A stretch of DNA of 64,000 bases from Streptomyces sp. NWU339 (GTDB taxonomy: Bacteria > Actinomycetota > Actinomycetes > Streptomycetales > Streptomycetaceae): NCBI RefSeq assembly GCF_003143855.1, contig NZ_QFRK01000006.1, positions 120,048-184,047 on the forward strand, read 5' to 3'. The translations under genes and the position numbers were made by a program. This document shows positions 54,340 through 64,000 of the stretch, in pieces; positions within the stretch are counted from its first letter, which is position 1, and every line of letters begins with the position of its first letter. Below the pieces are notes generated by a model, which saw only the letters and a list, made by a program, of their open reading frames with translations, was not told the origin of the DNA and ran no database searches.

Positions 54340-54441
54340 TGTGCGACTCCCCTTCGAAACACTCACACGCTGTTCCTGTACGTCACTCGCGGACACTAGC
54401 GCTCGTGAGCGGATGTGTGAGGGGTTAGTAATGCGTGTCAC

Positions 54442-54458
54442 GTCTCACGCAGTGAGAC
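54442..54458. promoter_or_regulatory. 17-bp palindrome between dehydrogenase and M15 peptidase genes
   Basis: GTCTCAC (54442-54448) and GTGAGAC (54452-54458) are perfect arms around GCA, in the divergent region about 100 bp from the dehydrogenase start and 183 bp from the peptidase start. Shape and size fit a TetR- or GntR-type operator. Confidence 0.5.
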
Positions 54459-54640
54459 ACCCATCACTCCCGGCGCCTCCGAGGCCCCCGGGGTTCGGCC
54501 ACCGATCCTCCCCGCCGTCAACTCCAGGTATTCATCCACGGATTGTTGACGCGCGTAGCACTGTGCCGCACGCTGGTCGACGGGTGCCGCTCGGGCGGGC
54601 GGCGCCGTTCCATCCAGCGACGGACGGTCGGGAGGCCGGA

Positions 54641-55375
54641 ATGCTGAGACGCGCGACACGCATCCTTCTTTCATTTGTCATGGTCATGGCTGGCATGGTC
54701 CTCGGAGTGGGCGCCACCGCCGGCACGGCGCACGCCGACGAGTGCTACACCTGGAACCGCACCCTGTCCCAGGGTTCCTCCGGCAGCGATGTGACACAGC
54801 TGCAGATCCGGGTCGCCGGCTGGGTGACCTCGGGCGAGCGGCTCTCCTACGACGGCCAGTACGGTGCCCGCACCGCCGCCGCCGTCAAGAAGTTCCAGTC
54901 GGCGTACGGACTGCCCGCCGACGGTGTCGCCGGTCCGCAGACCTTCAGCAAGATCTACGCGCTCCAGGACGCCGACTGCACGCCCGTCCACTTCAGCTAC
55001 GCCGAACTCAACAAGTGCAACTCCACCTGGTCGGGCGGCGCGGTCCCGGCGGCCACCGCCAAGGCGAACGCGCTGAAGACCATGTGGAAGCTGGAGGCGC
55101 TGCGGCACGCGCTCGGTGACGTGCCGATCACCATCTCCAGCGGCTTCCGCTCCTACGCCTGCAACAGCGCGGTCGGCGGCTCGTCGACCAGCCGTCATCT
55201 CTACGGCGACGCGGCCGACCTCGTCGGCTCGCCGAGCCTGTGCACCCTCGCCAAGCAGTCCAGGGTCCATGGCTTCTCCGAGATCCTCGGCCCCGGCTAC
55301 CCCGGCCACAACGACCACACCCACGTGGCCTTCGACCCGTCACCGTACTGGTCCGCACCCACCTGCGGGATCTGA
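54641..55375 (+). CDS. Secreted peptidoglycan-binding M15 D,D-carboxypeptidase
   Basis: A 244-residue exported zinc peptidase. ATG at 54641 with GGGAGG nearby. Signal peptide with basic start (MLRRATRILL), hydrophobic core and cleavage after GTAHA (about 32). The mature protein has an N-terminal peptidoglycan-binding domain (about 35-108: GSDVTQLQIRVAGW, YDGQYGARTAAAVKKFQ, LPADGVAGPQT) and a peptidase M15A domain (about 115-244) with SSGFRSYACN and the zinc ligands in SRHLYGDAADL (HxxxxxxD) and HNDHTHVAF (HxH). It resembles the S. albus G carboxypeptidase. Likely trims peptide stems in the cell wall. Confidence 0.92.
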   Translation: MLRRATRILLSFVMVMAGMVLGVGATAGTAHADECYTWNRTLSQGSSGSDVTQLQIRVAGWVTSGERLSYDGQYGARTAAAVKKFQSAYGLPADGVAGPQTFSKIYALQDADCTPVHFSYAELNKCNSTWSGGAVPAATAKANALKTMWKLEALRHALGDVPITISSGFRSYACNSAVGGSSTSRHLYGDAADLVGSPSLCTLAKQSRVHGFSEILGPGYPGHNDHTHVAFDPSPYWSAPTCGI

Positions 55376-55516
55376 CACGTCACTTCGCCCCACCCGAGAC
55401 CGGCCATAACGGCGGGCCACCCCCCACACACCGGCCCCACCCGCCCGCCGCGACGGCCGGCCGTGACGGTCGGCACACCGGTGTCCGGACGGCCGAGGCG
55501 TCATTAGGCTGGCCGC

Positions 55517-56089
55517 ATGGTCAAGCTGACACGCATCTACACGAAGACCGGCGACAAGGGCACCACGAACCTCGGTGACATGAGCCGGGTCGCCAAGACC
55601 GACCTGCGCATCGCCGCCTACGCCGACGCCAACGAGGCGAACGCGGTGATCGGCACCGCGATCGCGCTGGGCGCCCTGGACGAGGAGGTCGTCAAGGTCC
55701 TCACCCGCGTGCAGAACGACCTGTTCGACGTGGGCGCCGACCTGTCGACGCCGGTCGTGGAGAACCCGGAGTTCCCCCCGCTGCGGGTCGAGCAGTTCTA
55801 CGTCGACCGGCTGGAGACGGACTGCGACCACTTCAACGAACGGCTGGAGAAGCTGCGCTCCTTCATCCTCCCGGGAGGCACGGCGGGCGCCGCCCTCCTC
55901 CACCAGGCATGCACCGTGGTCCGCCGCGCGGAGCGCTCCACCTGGGCGGCCCTGGAGGCGCACGGCGACACCATGAACCCCCTCACCGCCACCTACCTCA
56001 ACCGCCTCTCCGACCTCCTCTTCATCCTGGCCCGCACCGCCAACAAGGAGACCGGCGACATCCTGTGGGTACCGGGCGGCGAGCGCTGA
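55517..56089 (+). CDS. PduO-type ATP:cob(I)alamin adenosyltransferase
   Basis: A 190-residue enzyme that makes adenosylcobalamin. The N-terminal signature TRIYTKTGDKGTTNLGD binds ATP. The family's Arg/Glu/Asn core is in LILPGGTAGAALLHQACTVV-like and VRRAERSTWA segments, and the C-terminal NRLSDLLFILART is intact. TAGGCT (55505-55510) ends 6 nt before the ATG and no ribosome site exists, so a leaderless message is likely. It supplies the cofactor used by IcmA (24.6 kb) and protected by MeaB (34.6 kb). Confidence 0.95.
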   Translation: MVKLTRIYTKTGDKGTTNLGDMSRVAKTDLRIAAYADANEANAVIGTAIALGALDEEVVKVLTRVQNDLFDVGADLSTPVVENPEFPPLRVEQFYVDRLETDCDHFNERLEKLRSFILPGGTAGAALLHQACTVVRRAERSTWAALEAHGDTMNPLTATYLNRLSDLLFILARTANKETGDILWVPGGER

Positions 56090-56141
56090 GGGGCGACGGC
56101 AGCGGGTCGTCCGGGCGTCCGTCCCGACGGCCCGGCCGGGC

Positions 56142-56735
56142 TCAACGGCGGACGCTCTTCTTCGACCCGGCGAGATCGTCCCGGTCCGCCCGCCCCTCGC
56201 CCGCCGGGGCCTTCTTCGGCCAGAGCCAGTACGTCAGGGCGATCAGGCCGTGGATGCCGGCGACCTTCCAGGCGGTGGTGCGCCAGCTCTCCAGGGAGCC
56301 CACCCGGCTCGCGTCGCCGACGTACCAGACGGCGAGCTGGAGCAGCACGGTGGCCACGACGGCCCCCGCCAGCGTGCCCAGCCACACCCCGGTCTCGTGC
56401 CGGGCGCGGGCCATGCCGTAGCGCGGCGGGCCGGCCGGTTTCGGGGCGCCGCCGAACCGGTGGGCGGCATGGCCGTCGAGCCACTTCACGGTGCGGTGGC
56501 CGTGCCCGACGGTGTAGCCGATGTAGAGCGCGGCCAGACCGTGCGCCCAGCCCGGCTCGGCACCGTTCTTCAGGTCCAGCGCGGTGGCGACCAGCAGGAC
56601 GACCTCCAGCAGTGGTTCGCACAGCAGCAGCGCCAGGCCGGTGCCCGGCATCTTCAACAGGTAGCGGAAGGCCATTCCGGCGGCCAGCAGCACCCAGAAG
56701 CCGATCTCGCATGCTGCGATCAAGGCGACGATCAC
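56142..56735 (-). CDS. Integral membrane protein of unknown function
   Basis: A 197-residue protein. GTG at 56733-56735 with GAGGAG upstream. About five hydrophobic helices: IVALIAACEIGFWVLLAAG near 2-20, a second ending CEPLLEVVLLVATAL near 37-51, LAALYIGYTVGHG near 67-79, GTLAGAVVATVLLQLAVWYV near 119-138, and AGIHGLIALTYWLWP near 158-172. A histidine-rich cytoplasmic loop (HGHRTVKWLDGHAAHRFGG) lies between helices three and four. The tail is charged. I do not recognise a family. It is divergent from the NarL-type kinase, whose signal it might influence. Confidence 0.8.
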   Translation of the reverse strand: MIVALIAACEIGFWVLLAAGMAFRYLLKMPGTGLALLLCEPLLEVVLLVATALDLKNGAEPGWAHGLAALYIGYTVGHGHRTVKWLDGHAAHRFGGAPKPAGPPRYGMARARHETGVWLGTLAGAVVATVLLQLAVWYVGDASRVGSLESWRTTAWKVAGIHGLIALTYWLWPKKAPAGEGRADRDDLAGSKKSVRR

Positions 56736-56898
56736 GGTTCGCTCCTCTCCGTCACCCTTTCAGGCTCCCGTGCGGACCGGTCGGGCGCGTCGTCGTCGCC
56801 GACGAGCCTCGGGTACATCGAAAGATGCAGTCCAGCGCCGTGCAGGAACGTACCGGGGCATCAGGCGACGGCCGGGTGCACCGTGTTGGATGGGGTTC

Positions 56899-58119
56899 AT
56901 GGCCCTACGACTCCCCCGGCCCCAGCGCATCGACGTGTGGGCGTCACTCGCCGGACTGCTCGGCGGGCTGCTGCTGTGGGGCATCGGGCTGGGCATGCGG
57001 CCCGCCGACGCCGCCTACGTGATCTTCGACGGCCGGTGGCCGCTCCTGCTGCCGCTCGCCGTGATCGCCGGCTGCGAGCTGCTGCGCCGGACCGCCTCGC
57101 GCACCGCGCTGCTCACCGGTACGGCCGCGCTGGTGGCGGACGGCCTCACCCAGGGCAGCCTGGCCACGGTCATCATGTACACCGACCTCGTCTACGCCGC
57201 CGTTCTGTACGGCACCCCCGGAACCGCCCGCCGCATCCCCCGCATCACCGCGCTGCTCACGCTCGTGGGAACGCTGGTGCCGTACGCGGTGTGGCGGGAG
57301 CCCGAGGCGCTGCTGGTCGGGGTGGCCGTCGGTGTCGTCGCGTTCGCGCCCGCGTCGACCGGGCTGGTCGTGCGCAACCACCGGGAGGCCGCCGAGGCCG
57401 CCCGGCTGCGCGCCGAACAGACCGCGCTGCTCGCCGAGATGGACCGCACCCAGGCGGTGGCGGCCGAACGGGCCCGAATGGCAAGGGAGTTGCACGACAT
57501 GGTCGCCAACCACCTGTCCGCGATCGCCATCCACTCCACGGCCGCCCTCTCCCTGGAGGACGAGAAGACCTCCCGCGAGGCGCTCACCGTGATCCGGGAG
57601 AACAGCGTCCAGGGACTGTCCGAGATGCGCCGCCTCATCGGCATCCTGCGGGACGGCTCCGACGCCGACGACCGGGAGCCCACCGCCACCCCGACCCTCG
57701 GCGGTCTCGGCACCCTGGTGGAGGGGGCCCGTGCCAACGGCCTGGAGGTCACCCTCGACTCCCTGCCCGAGGCCGCGCACGGCCCCGTCCCCGCGCCGGT
57801 GGAGCTCGCCGCGTACAGGATCGTGCAGGAGGCGCTGACCAACGCGCTGAAGCACGCCGCGAAGGGGCGGGTGACGGTGCGGCTGCGCGAACTGGACGGC
57901 ACCCTCGACCTGCGGGTGACCAGCCCCTACGGCGGCCGGGACGCCCCGCGCGCGCCGGGCTCCGGGGCCGGGCTCGTCGGGATGCGGGAGCGTGCCGCGC
58001 TGCTGCACGGCACCTTCGAGGCCGGCCCGGAGAACGCCGCGGACGGCACCGGCGGCAAGCTCTGGGTCGTCCGCGCCACCCTTCCCGTCACCGACGTTCC
58101 CCGAGGAGGGACCGAATGA
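56899..58119 (+). CDS. NarL-type (HisKA_3) sensor histidine kinase
   Basis: A 406-residue kinase. ATG 56899 is preferred, 7 nt after a weak TTGGAT hexamer; ATG 56890 would add three residues. N-terminal membrane sensor of four to five helices (about 10-165, for example LAGLLGGLLLWGIGLG and LLLPLAVIAGCELL) without a large outer domain. Then a coiled linker (REAAEAARLRAEQTALLAEM), HisKA_3 with phospho-His in MARELHDMVANHLSAIAIH, and an HATPase with EALTNALKHA and GLVGMRERA. The intramembrane-type sensor suggests a membrane or cell-wall stress signal. Overlaps the regulator by four bases. Confidence 0.92.
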   Translation: MALRLPRPQRIDVWASLAGLLGGLLLWGIGLGMRPADAAYVIFDGRWPLLLPLAVIAGCELLRRTASRTALLTGTAALVADGLTQGSLATVIMYTDLVYAAVLYGTPGTARRIPRITALLTLVGTLVPYAVWREPEALLVGVAVGVVAFAPASTGLVVRNHREAAEAARLRAEQTALLAEMDRTQAVAAERARMARELHDMVANHLSAIAIHSTAALSLEDEKTSREALTVIRENSVQGLSEMRRLIGILRDGSDADDREPTATPTLGGLGTLVEGARANGLEVTLDSLPEAAHGPVPAPVELAAYRIVQEALTNALKHAAKGRVTVRLRELDGTLDLRVTSPYGGRDAPRAPGSGAGLVGMRERAALLHGTFEAGPENAADGTGGKLWVVRATLPVTDVPRGGTE

Positions 58120-58757
58120 TCCGCGTCCTGGTCGCCGAGGACCAGTCCGCCGTCCGCGCCGGGCTGGTGCTCATCCTGCGCAGCGCGCCCGACATCGAGG
58201 TGGCGGGTGAGGCGGCGGACGGTGAGCAGGCGGTGGCGCTCGCCCGTGAACTGCGCCCGGACGTGGTGCTGATGGATGTGCAGATGCCGCGCCTGGACGG
58301 AGTGTCGGCCACCCGGCAGGTTGTCGCGGAAGGGCTCGCCGACGTCCTGGTGCTGACCACCTTCGACCTTGACGAGTACGTCTTCGGGGCGCTGCGGGCC
58401 GGGGCCTCGGGGTTCCTGCTGAAGAACACGGAGGCGAAGGACCTCATCGAGGCCGTGCGCACGGTGGCGCGCGGGGAGGGGATCGTCGCCCCGGCCGTGA
58501 CCCGGCGGCTGATCTCGGAGTTCGCCGCGAAGCCCGCCCGCGGGTCCACGGTCGATCCGGCGGTGCTGGACTCCCTCACCCGGCGCGAGCGGGAGGTGCT
58601 GTCCTGTCTCGGCGAGGGCCTGTCCAACGCCGCCGTCGCGGAGCGCCTCGACATGGCGGAGGCCACCGTGAAGACCCACGTCAGCCGCCTGCTGGGGAAG
58701 CTGGGGCTGCGCAGCCGCGTGCAAGCGGCGGTACTGGCGCAGGAGTTGGGGATCTGA
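58116..58757 (+). CDS. NarL/FixJ-family response regulator
   Basis: A 213-residue regulator, translationally coupled to the kinase (ATGA). Receiver domain 1-120: acidic residues in VAEDQSAVRAGL, phospho-Asp in VVLMDVQMPRLDG near 54, and Lys in FLLKNTEA. The C-terminal LuxR-type helix-turn-helix (about 148-213) has LTRREREVLSCLGEGLSNAA and ATVKTHVSRLLGKLGLRSR. It lies just upstream of the chitinase gene on the same strand, but the chitinase has its own promoter, so control of it is only a possibility. Confidence 0.94.
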   Translation: MIRVLVAEDQSAVRAGLVLILRSAPDIEVAGEAADGEQAVALARELRPDVVLMDVQMPRLDGVSATRQVVAEGLADVLVLTTFDLDEYVFGALRAGASGFLLKNTEAKDLIEAVRTVARGEGIVAPAVTRRLISEFAAKPARGSTVDPAVLDSLTRREREVLSCLGEGLSNAAVAERLDMAEATVKTHVSRLLGKLGLRSRVQAAVLAQELGI

Positions 58758-58771
58758 CCGAACCGAGCGGG

Positions 58772-58813
58772 TGGTCCAGACCTATTGACCCGTGGTCCAG
58801 ACCTTTCTATCCT
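58772..58813 (+). promoter_or_regulatory. Chitinase promoter with twin TGGTCCAGACCT repeats
   Basis: TGGTCCAGACCT occurs at 58772-58783 and again at 58793-58804, 21 bp (two helical turns) apart. A -35 box TTGACC (58785-58790) and -10 box TATCCT (58808-58813) with a 17-bp spacer interleave with them. Such repeats control chitin induction and glucose repression in Streptomyces chitinase genes and resemble DasR sites (core TGGTCTAGACCA). A DasR dimer here would block polymerase. Confidence 0.85.
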
Positions 58814-58884
58814 CGCGGCACCGTGGGTGTGAAGGCTCAGTCATGTCCACGGCGATATCTCCCACCCCACAAAGGAGGCGCGCC

Positions 58885-60708
<1,824 letters not shown>

Positions 60709-60732
60709 GCCACCGGCACCCGACCGCGAACG

Positions 60733-60775
60733 ACAGGACTGCTCCCCCGGACCTCGTCCGGGGGAGCAGTCCTGT
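60733..60775. terminator. Chitinase terminator
   Basis: Perfect 20-bp arms (60733-60752 and 60756-60775) around a CTC loop, 24 bp after the chitinase stop. No T-tract. It is also positioned to end the convergent DUF2550 transcript. Confidence 0.88.
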
Positions 60776-60784
60776 TCACACGTG

Positions 60785-60879
60785 TCTACGCGACGTTCAC
60801 CCTCCCCCAACAGCTCCGCTGCCGGGGGGGGACCCCCATCCAGCGGTGCCCTGAACGTCGCTCTACGCGACGTTCACCC
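60785..60879. repeat. 18-bp direct repeat flanking an intergenic CTCCCCC/GGGGGGACCCCC element
   Basis: TCTACGCGACGTTCACCC occurs at 60785-60802 and 60862-60879; the second copy is the end of the DUF2550 coding region. Between them lies a hairpin-forming segment (CCTCCCCCAACAGC ... GGGGGGGGACCCCCATCC, about 60800-60842) of a type I recognise as dispersed between Streptomyces genes. In addition TGAACGTCGC (60852-60861) and GCGACGTTCA (60867-60876) form a hairpin at the gene end. The arrangement suggests duplication of the gene tail around an inserted element. Confidence 0.6.
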
Positions 60880-61309
60880 GCTGGCCGGGCGGTGCCGCCT
60901 CCAGCCACGCGAGGAAACCGGTCAGCGCGTCGTCGCTCATCGCCAGCTCCAGCCGCCTGCCCCGGTGCAGACAGGCCAGGATCACCGCGTCCGACAGCAG
61001 CGCCAGCTCCTCCTCGCCCTCGGGCACCCGGCGGCCGGCCACCTCGATCGCCGAGCGCTCCAGGACTCGGCGCGGACGCAGCGCATAGGAGAAGACGCGG
61101 AACCACTCCACCCGGTCGCCGTTGTAGCGGGCCACCCCGTACGCCCAGCCCTTGCCGCCGGTGTCGCCCGCTTCCGGGACGTCCCAGCGCAGGCTGCAGT
61201 CGAAGGTTCCGCCGGAACGCTGGATGAAGCGGCGGCGCAGGCCGAACACGAAGAGGCCCACCACCACGAGCGCCACGACACTTCCGCACACAGTCAGAGC
61301 GAGGACCAT
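60863..61309 (-). CDS. DUF2550 membrane-anchored protein
   Basis: A 148-residue protein recognised as DUF2550, of unknown function, regularly found beside the actinobacterial atp operon. ATG 61307-61309 is preferred because AGGAGG lies 9 nt upstream; GTG 61313-61315 is possible but sits only 3 nt from it. An N-terminal helix (ALTVCGSVVALVVVGLFVFGL, about 4-24) anchors it, with a cytoplasmic PH-like domain containing TFDCSLRW, GWAYGVARYNGDRVEWFRVFSY and LERSAIEVAGRR. The stop codon lies inside a hairpin. Downstream of atpC on the same strand, separated by another hairpin. Confidence 0.88.
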   Translation of the reverse strand: MVLALTVCGSVVALVVVGLFVFGLRRRFIQRSGGTFDCSLRWDVPEAGDTGGKGWAYGVARYNGDRVEWFRVFSYALRPRRVLERSAIEVAGRRVPEGEEELALLSDAVILACLHRGRRLELAMSDDALTGFLAWLEAAPPGQRVNVA

Positions 61310-61365
61310 CGACACCGACCTCCTCGTCTCCTAGGTAACGGAACGGAAAAATCATCCAGATCTGC

Positions 61366-61413
61366 CTCAGCCGCGACCGGGTCCGGATCGCTCCGGTCCC
61401 AGCCGCGGCTGAG
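61366..61413. terminator. Hairpin between atpC and DUF2550
   Basis: CTCAGCCGCG (61366-61375) and CGCGGCTGAG (61404-61413) are perfect 10-bp arms; inside, ACCGG pairs with CCGGT. It starts about 60 bp after atpC and ends about 55 bp before the DUF2550 start. Likely terminator of the atp operon, perhaps leaky. Confidence 0.7.
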
Positions 61414-61471
61414 TCACGTCATTGCACGGCTCCCCCAGAGCCTAGACGGCCTGGGAGGCTCCTCGGGTCGT

Positions 61472-61846
61472 TCAGTGCCCCGCCGCCGCGCGCAGTCGTA
61501 CGTCCGCGCGCCGCTCCGCCGAGGCGTCCGCCTCCGACTTCGCACGGTCCCGCGCCCGCTCCGCGCGCTTGACGTCGATCTCGTCCGACAGTTCGGCGAT
61601 CTCGGCCAGCAGCGACAGCTTGTCGTCCGCGAACGAGATGAAACCGCCGTGCACCGCGGCGACGACCGTCCCGCCGTCGCTCGTACGGATGGTCACCGGT
61701 CCCGACTCCAGCACACCGAGCAGCGGCTGGTGACCGGGCATGACGCCGATGTCGCCGGACGTGGTGCGCGCGACGACCAGGGTGGCCTCGCCCGACCAGA
61801 CCTCTCGGTCGGCCGCGACCAGCGCGACGTGCAGCTCAGCAGCCAA
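61472..61846 (-). CDS. atpC: ATP synthase epsilon subunit
   Basis: A 124-residue F1 central-stalk subunit that couples rotation to catalysis and restrains ATP hydrolysis. The start is TTG at 61844-61846 with GAGGAG upstream, giving LAAELHVALVAADREVW. The N-terminal beta-sandwich has GDIGVMPGHQPLLGVLESG; the C-terminal helical hairpin is EIDVKRAERARDRAKSEAD. Last gene of the atp operon, 110 bp after atpD; a hairpin follows. Confidence 0.95.
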   Translation of the reverse strand: MAAELHVALVAADREVWSGEATLVVARTTSGDIGVMPGHQPLLGVLESGPVTIRTSDGGTVVAAVHGGFISFADDKLSLLAEIAELSDEIDVKRAERARDRAKSEADASAERRADVRLRAAAGH

Positions 61847-61956
61847 GATGGCTCCTCGGGTCACCACCCGGCAGGTCCGCCGGGTGTTGGTTACAAGTCT
61901 AATGGGCGGGGGTCAGGGGGCGGGACGGTTCCCGCCCCCCGACTCGAGCGCGAGGC

Positions 61957-64000
<2,044 letters not shown>

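Noticed and set aside
60786..61355. Alternative minus-strand frame over DUF2550, also ending VNVA
   Set aside because: The shared ending comes from the 18-bp direct repeat; the rest is a shadow of DUF2550 in another frame.

Overview
The window is chromosomal DNA from a high-GC actinomycete, almost certainly a Streptomyces. The signs are extreme third-position GC, many GTG and TTG starts, two rare TTA (bldA-type) codons, the Scy/FilP polar-growth pair, a DasR-style chitinase promoter and actinobacterial NucS. From memory, the gene order resembles the S. coelicolor core region from treS/glgB down to the atp operon (roughly SCO5442 to SCO5372), read in descending order. That comparison is recollection, not a search. 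I see no prophage, insertion sequence, CRISPR array, rRNA or convincing tRNA.

Layout. 0-5.4 kb: end of treS, maltokinase and branching enzyme of the GlgE alpha-glucan pathway. 5.4-8.6 kb: a HelD/HelR-type RNA polymerase motor, then a MerR regulator coupled to a small thioredoxin. 8.7-12.6 kb: dicarboxylate symporter with a divergent CitA/DcuS-type two-component system. 12.9-19.2 kb: pfkA, and divergently pta-ackA followed by pyk (glycolysis/acetate node). 19.2-22.0 kb: an envelope operon of DUF6230, DUF6114 and a long acidic secreted protein. 22.7-26.3 kb: thioredoxin-TPR protein, TetR regulator and isobutyryl-CoA mutase IcmA. 26.4-30.9 kb: two DUF3817 proteins, a six-cysteine secreted protein, MarR, a thiamine-binding protein and three coupled AIM24 proteins. 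31.0-34.6 kb: AbsC-like MarR, a histidine kinase and OmpR regulator with an Asp-rich sensor, and a divergent Asp-rich PepSY protein. 34.6-37.5 kb: meaB, thiolase and methylmalonyl-CoA epimerase. 37.7-46.9 kb: scy, filP and two successive ABC ATPase/permease pairs. 46.9-50.0 kb: zinc-ribbon protein, TTA-containing LLM oxidoreductase, a small conserved protein and nucS. 50.1-54.3 kb: membrane-anchored STAND-like ATPase, STAS protein and 3-hydroxyacyl-CoA dehydrogenase. 54.6-60.7 kb: secreted M15 peptidase, PduO adenosyltransferase, membrane protein, NarL-type two-component system and chitinase. 60.8-64 kb: DUF2550 and the distal atp operon (epsilon, beta, partial gamma).

How they fit together. 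Central carbon flow dominates: storage glucan, glycolysis to acetate, dicarboxylate uptake, and C4 acyl-CoA rearrangement (IcmA, epimerase, MeaB, thiolase, hydroxyacyl-CoA dehydrogenase and cobalamin adenosylation spread over 30 kb). A second theme is apical growth and the envelope (Scy, FilP, the DUF6230/DUF6114 operon, M15 peptidase). Many genes have a TANNNT hexamer 6-7 nt before the start codon and no Shine-Dalgarno sequence, so leaderless transcription looks common.

The least-explained systems are the three-gene AIM24 operon, the DUF6230/DUF6114/acidic-protein operon, the Asp-rich kinase/PepSY pair and the STAND-like membrane ATPase.
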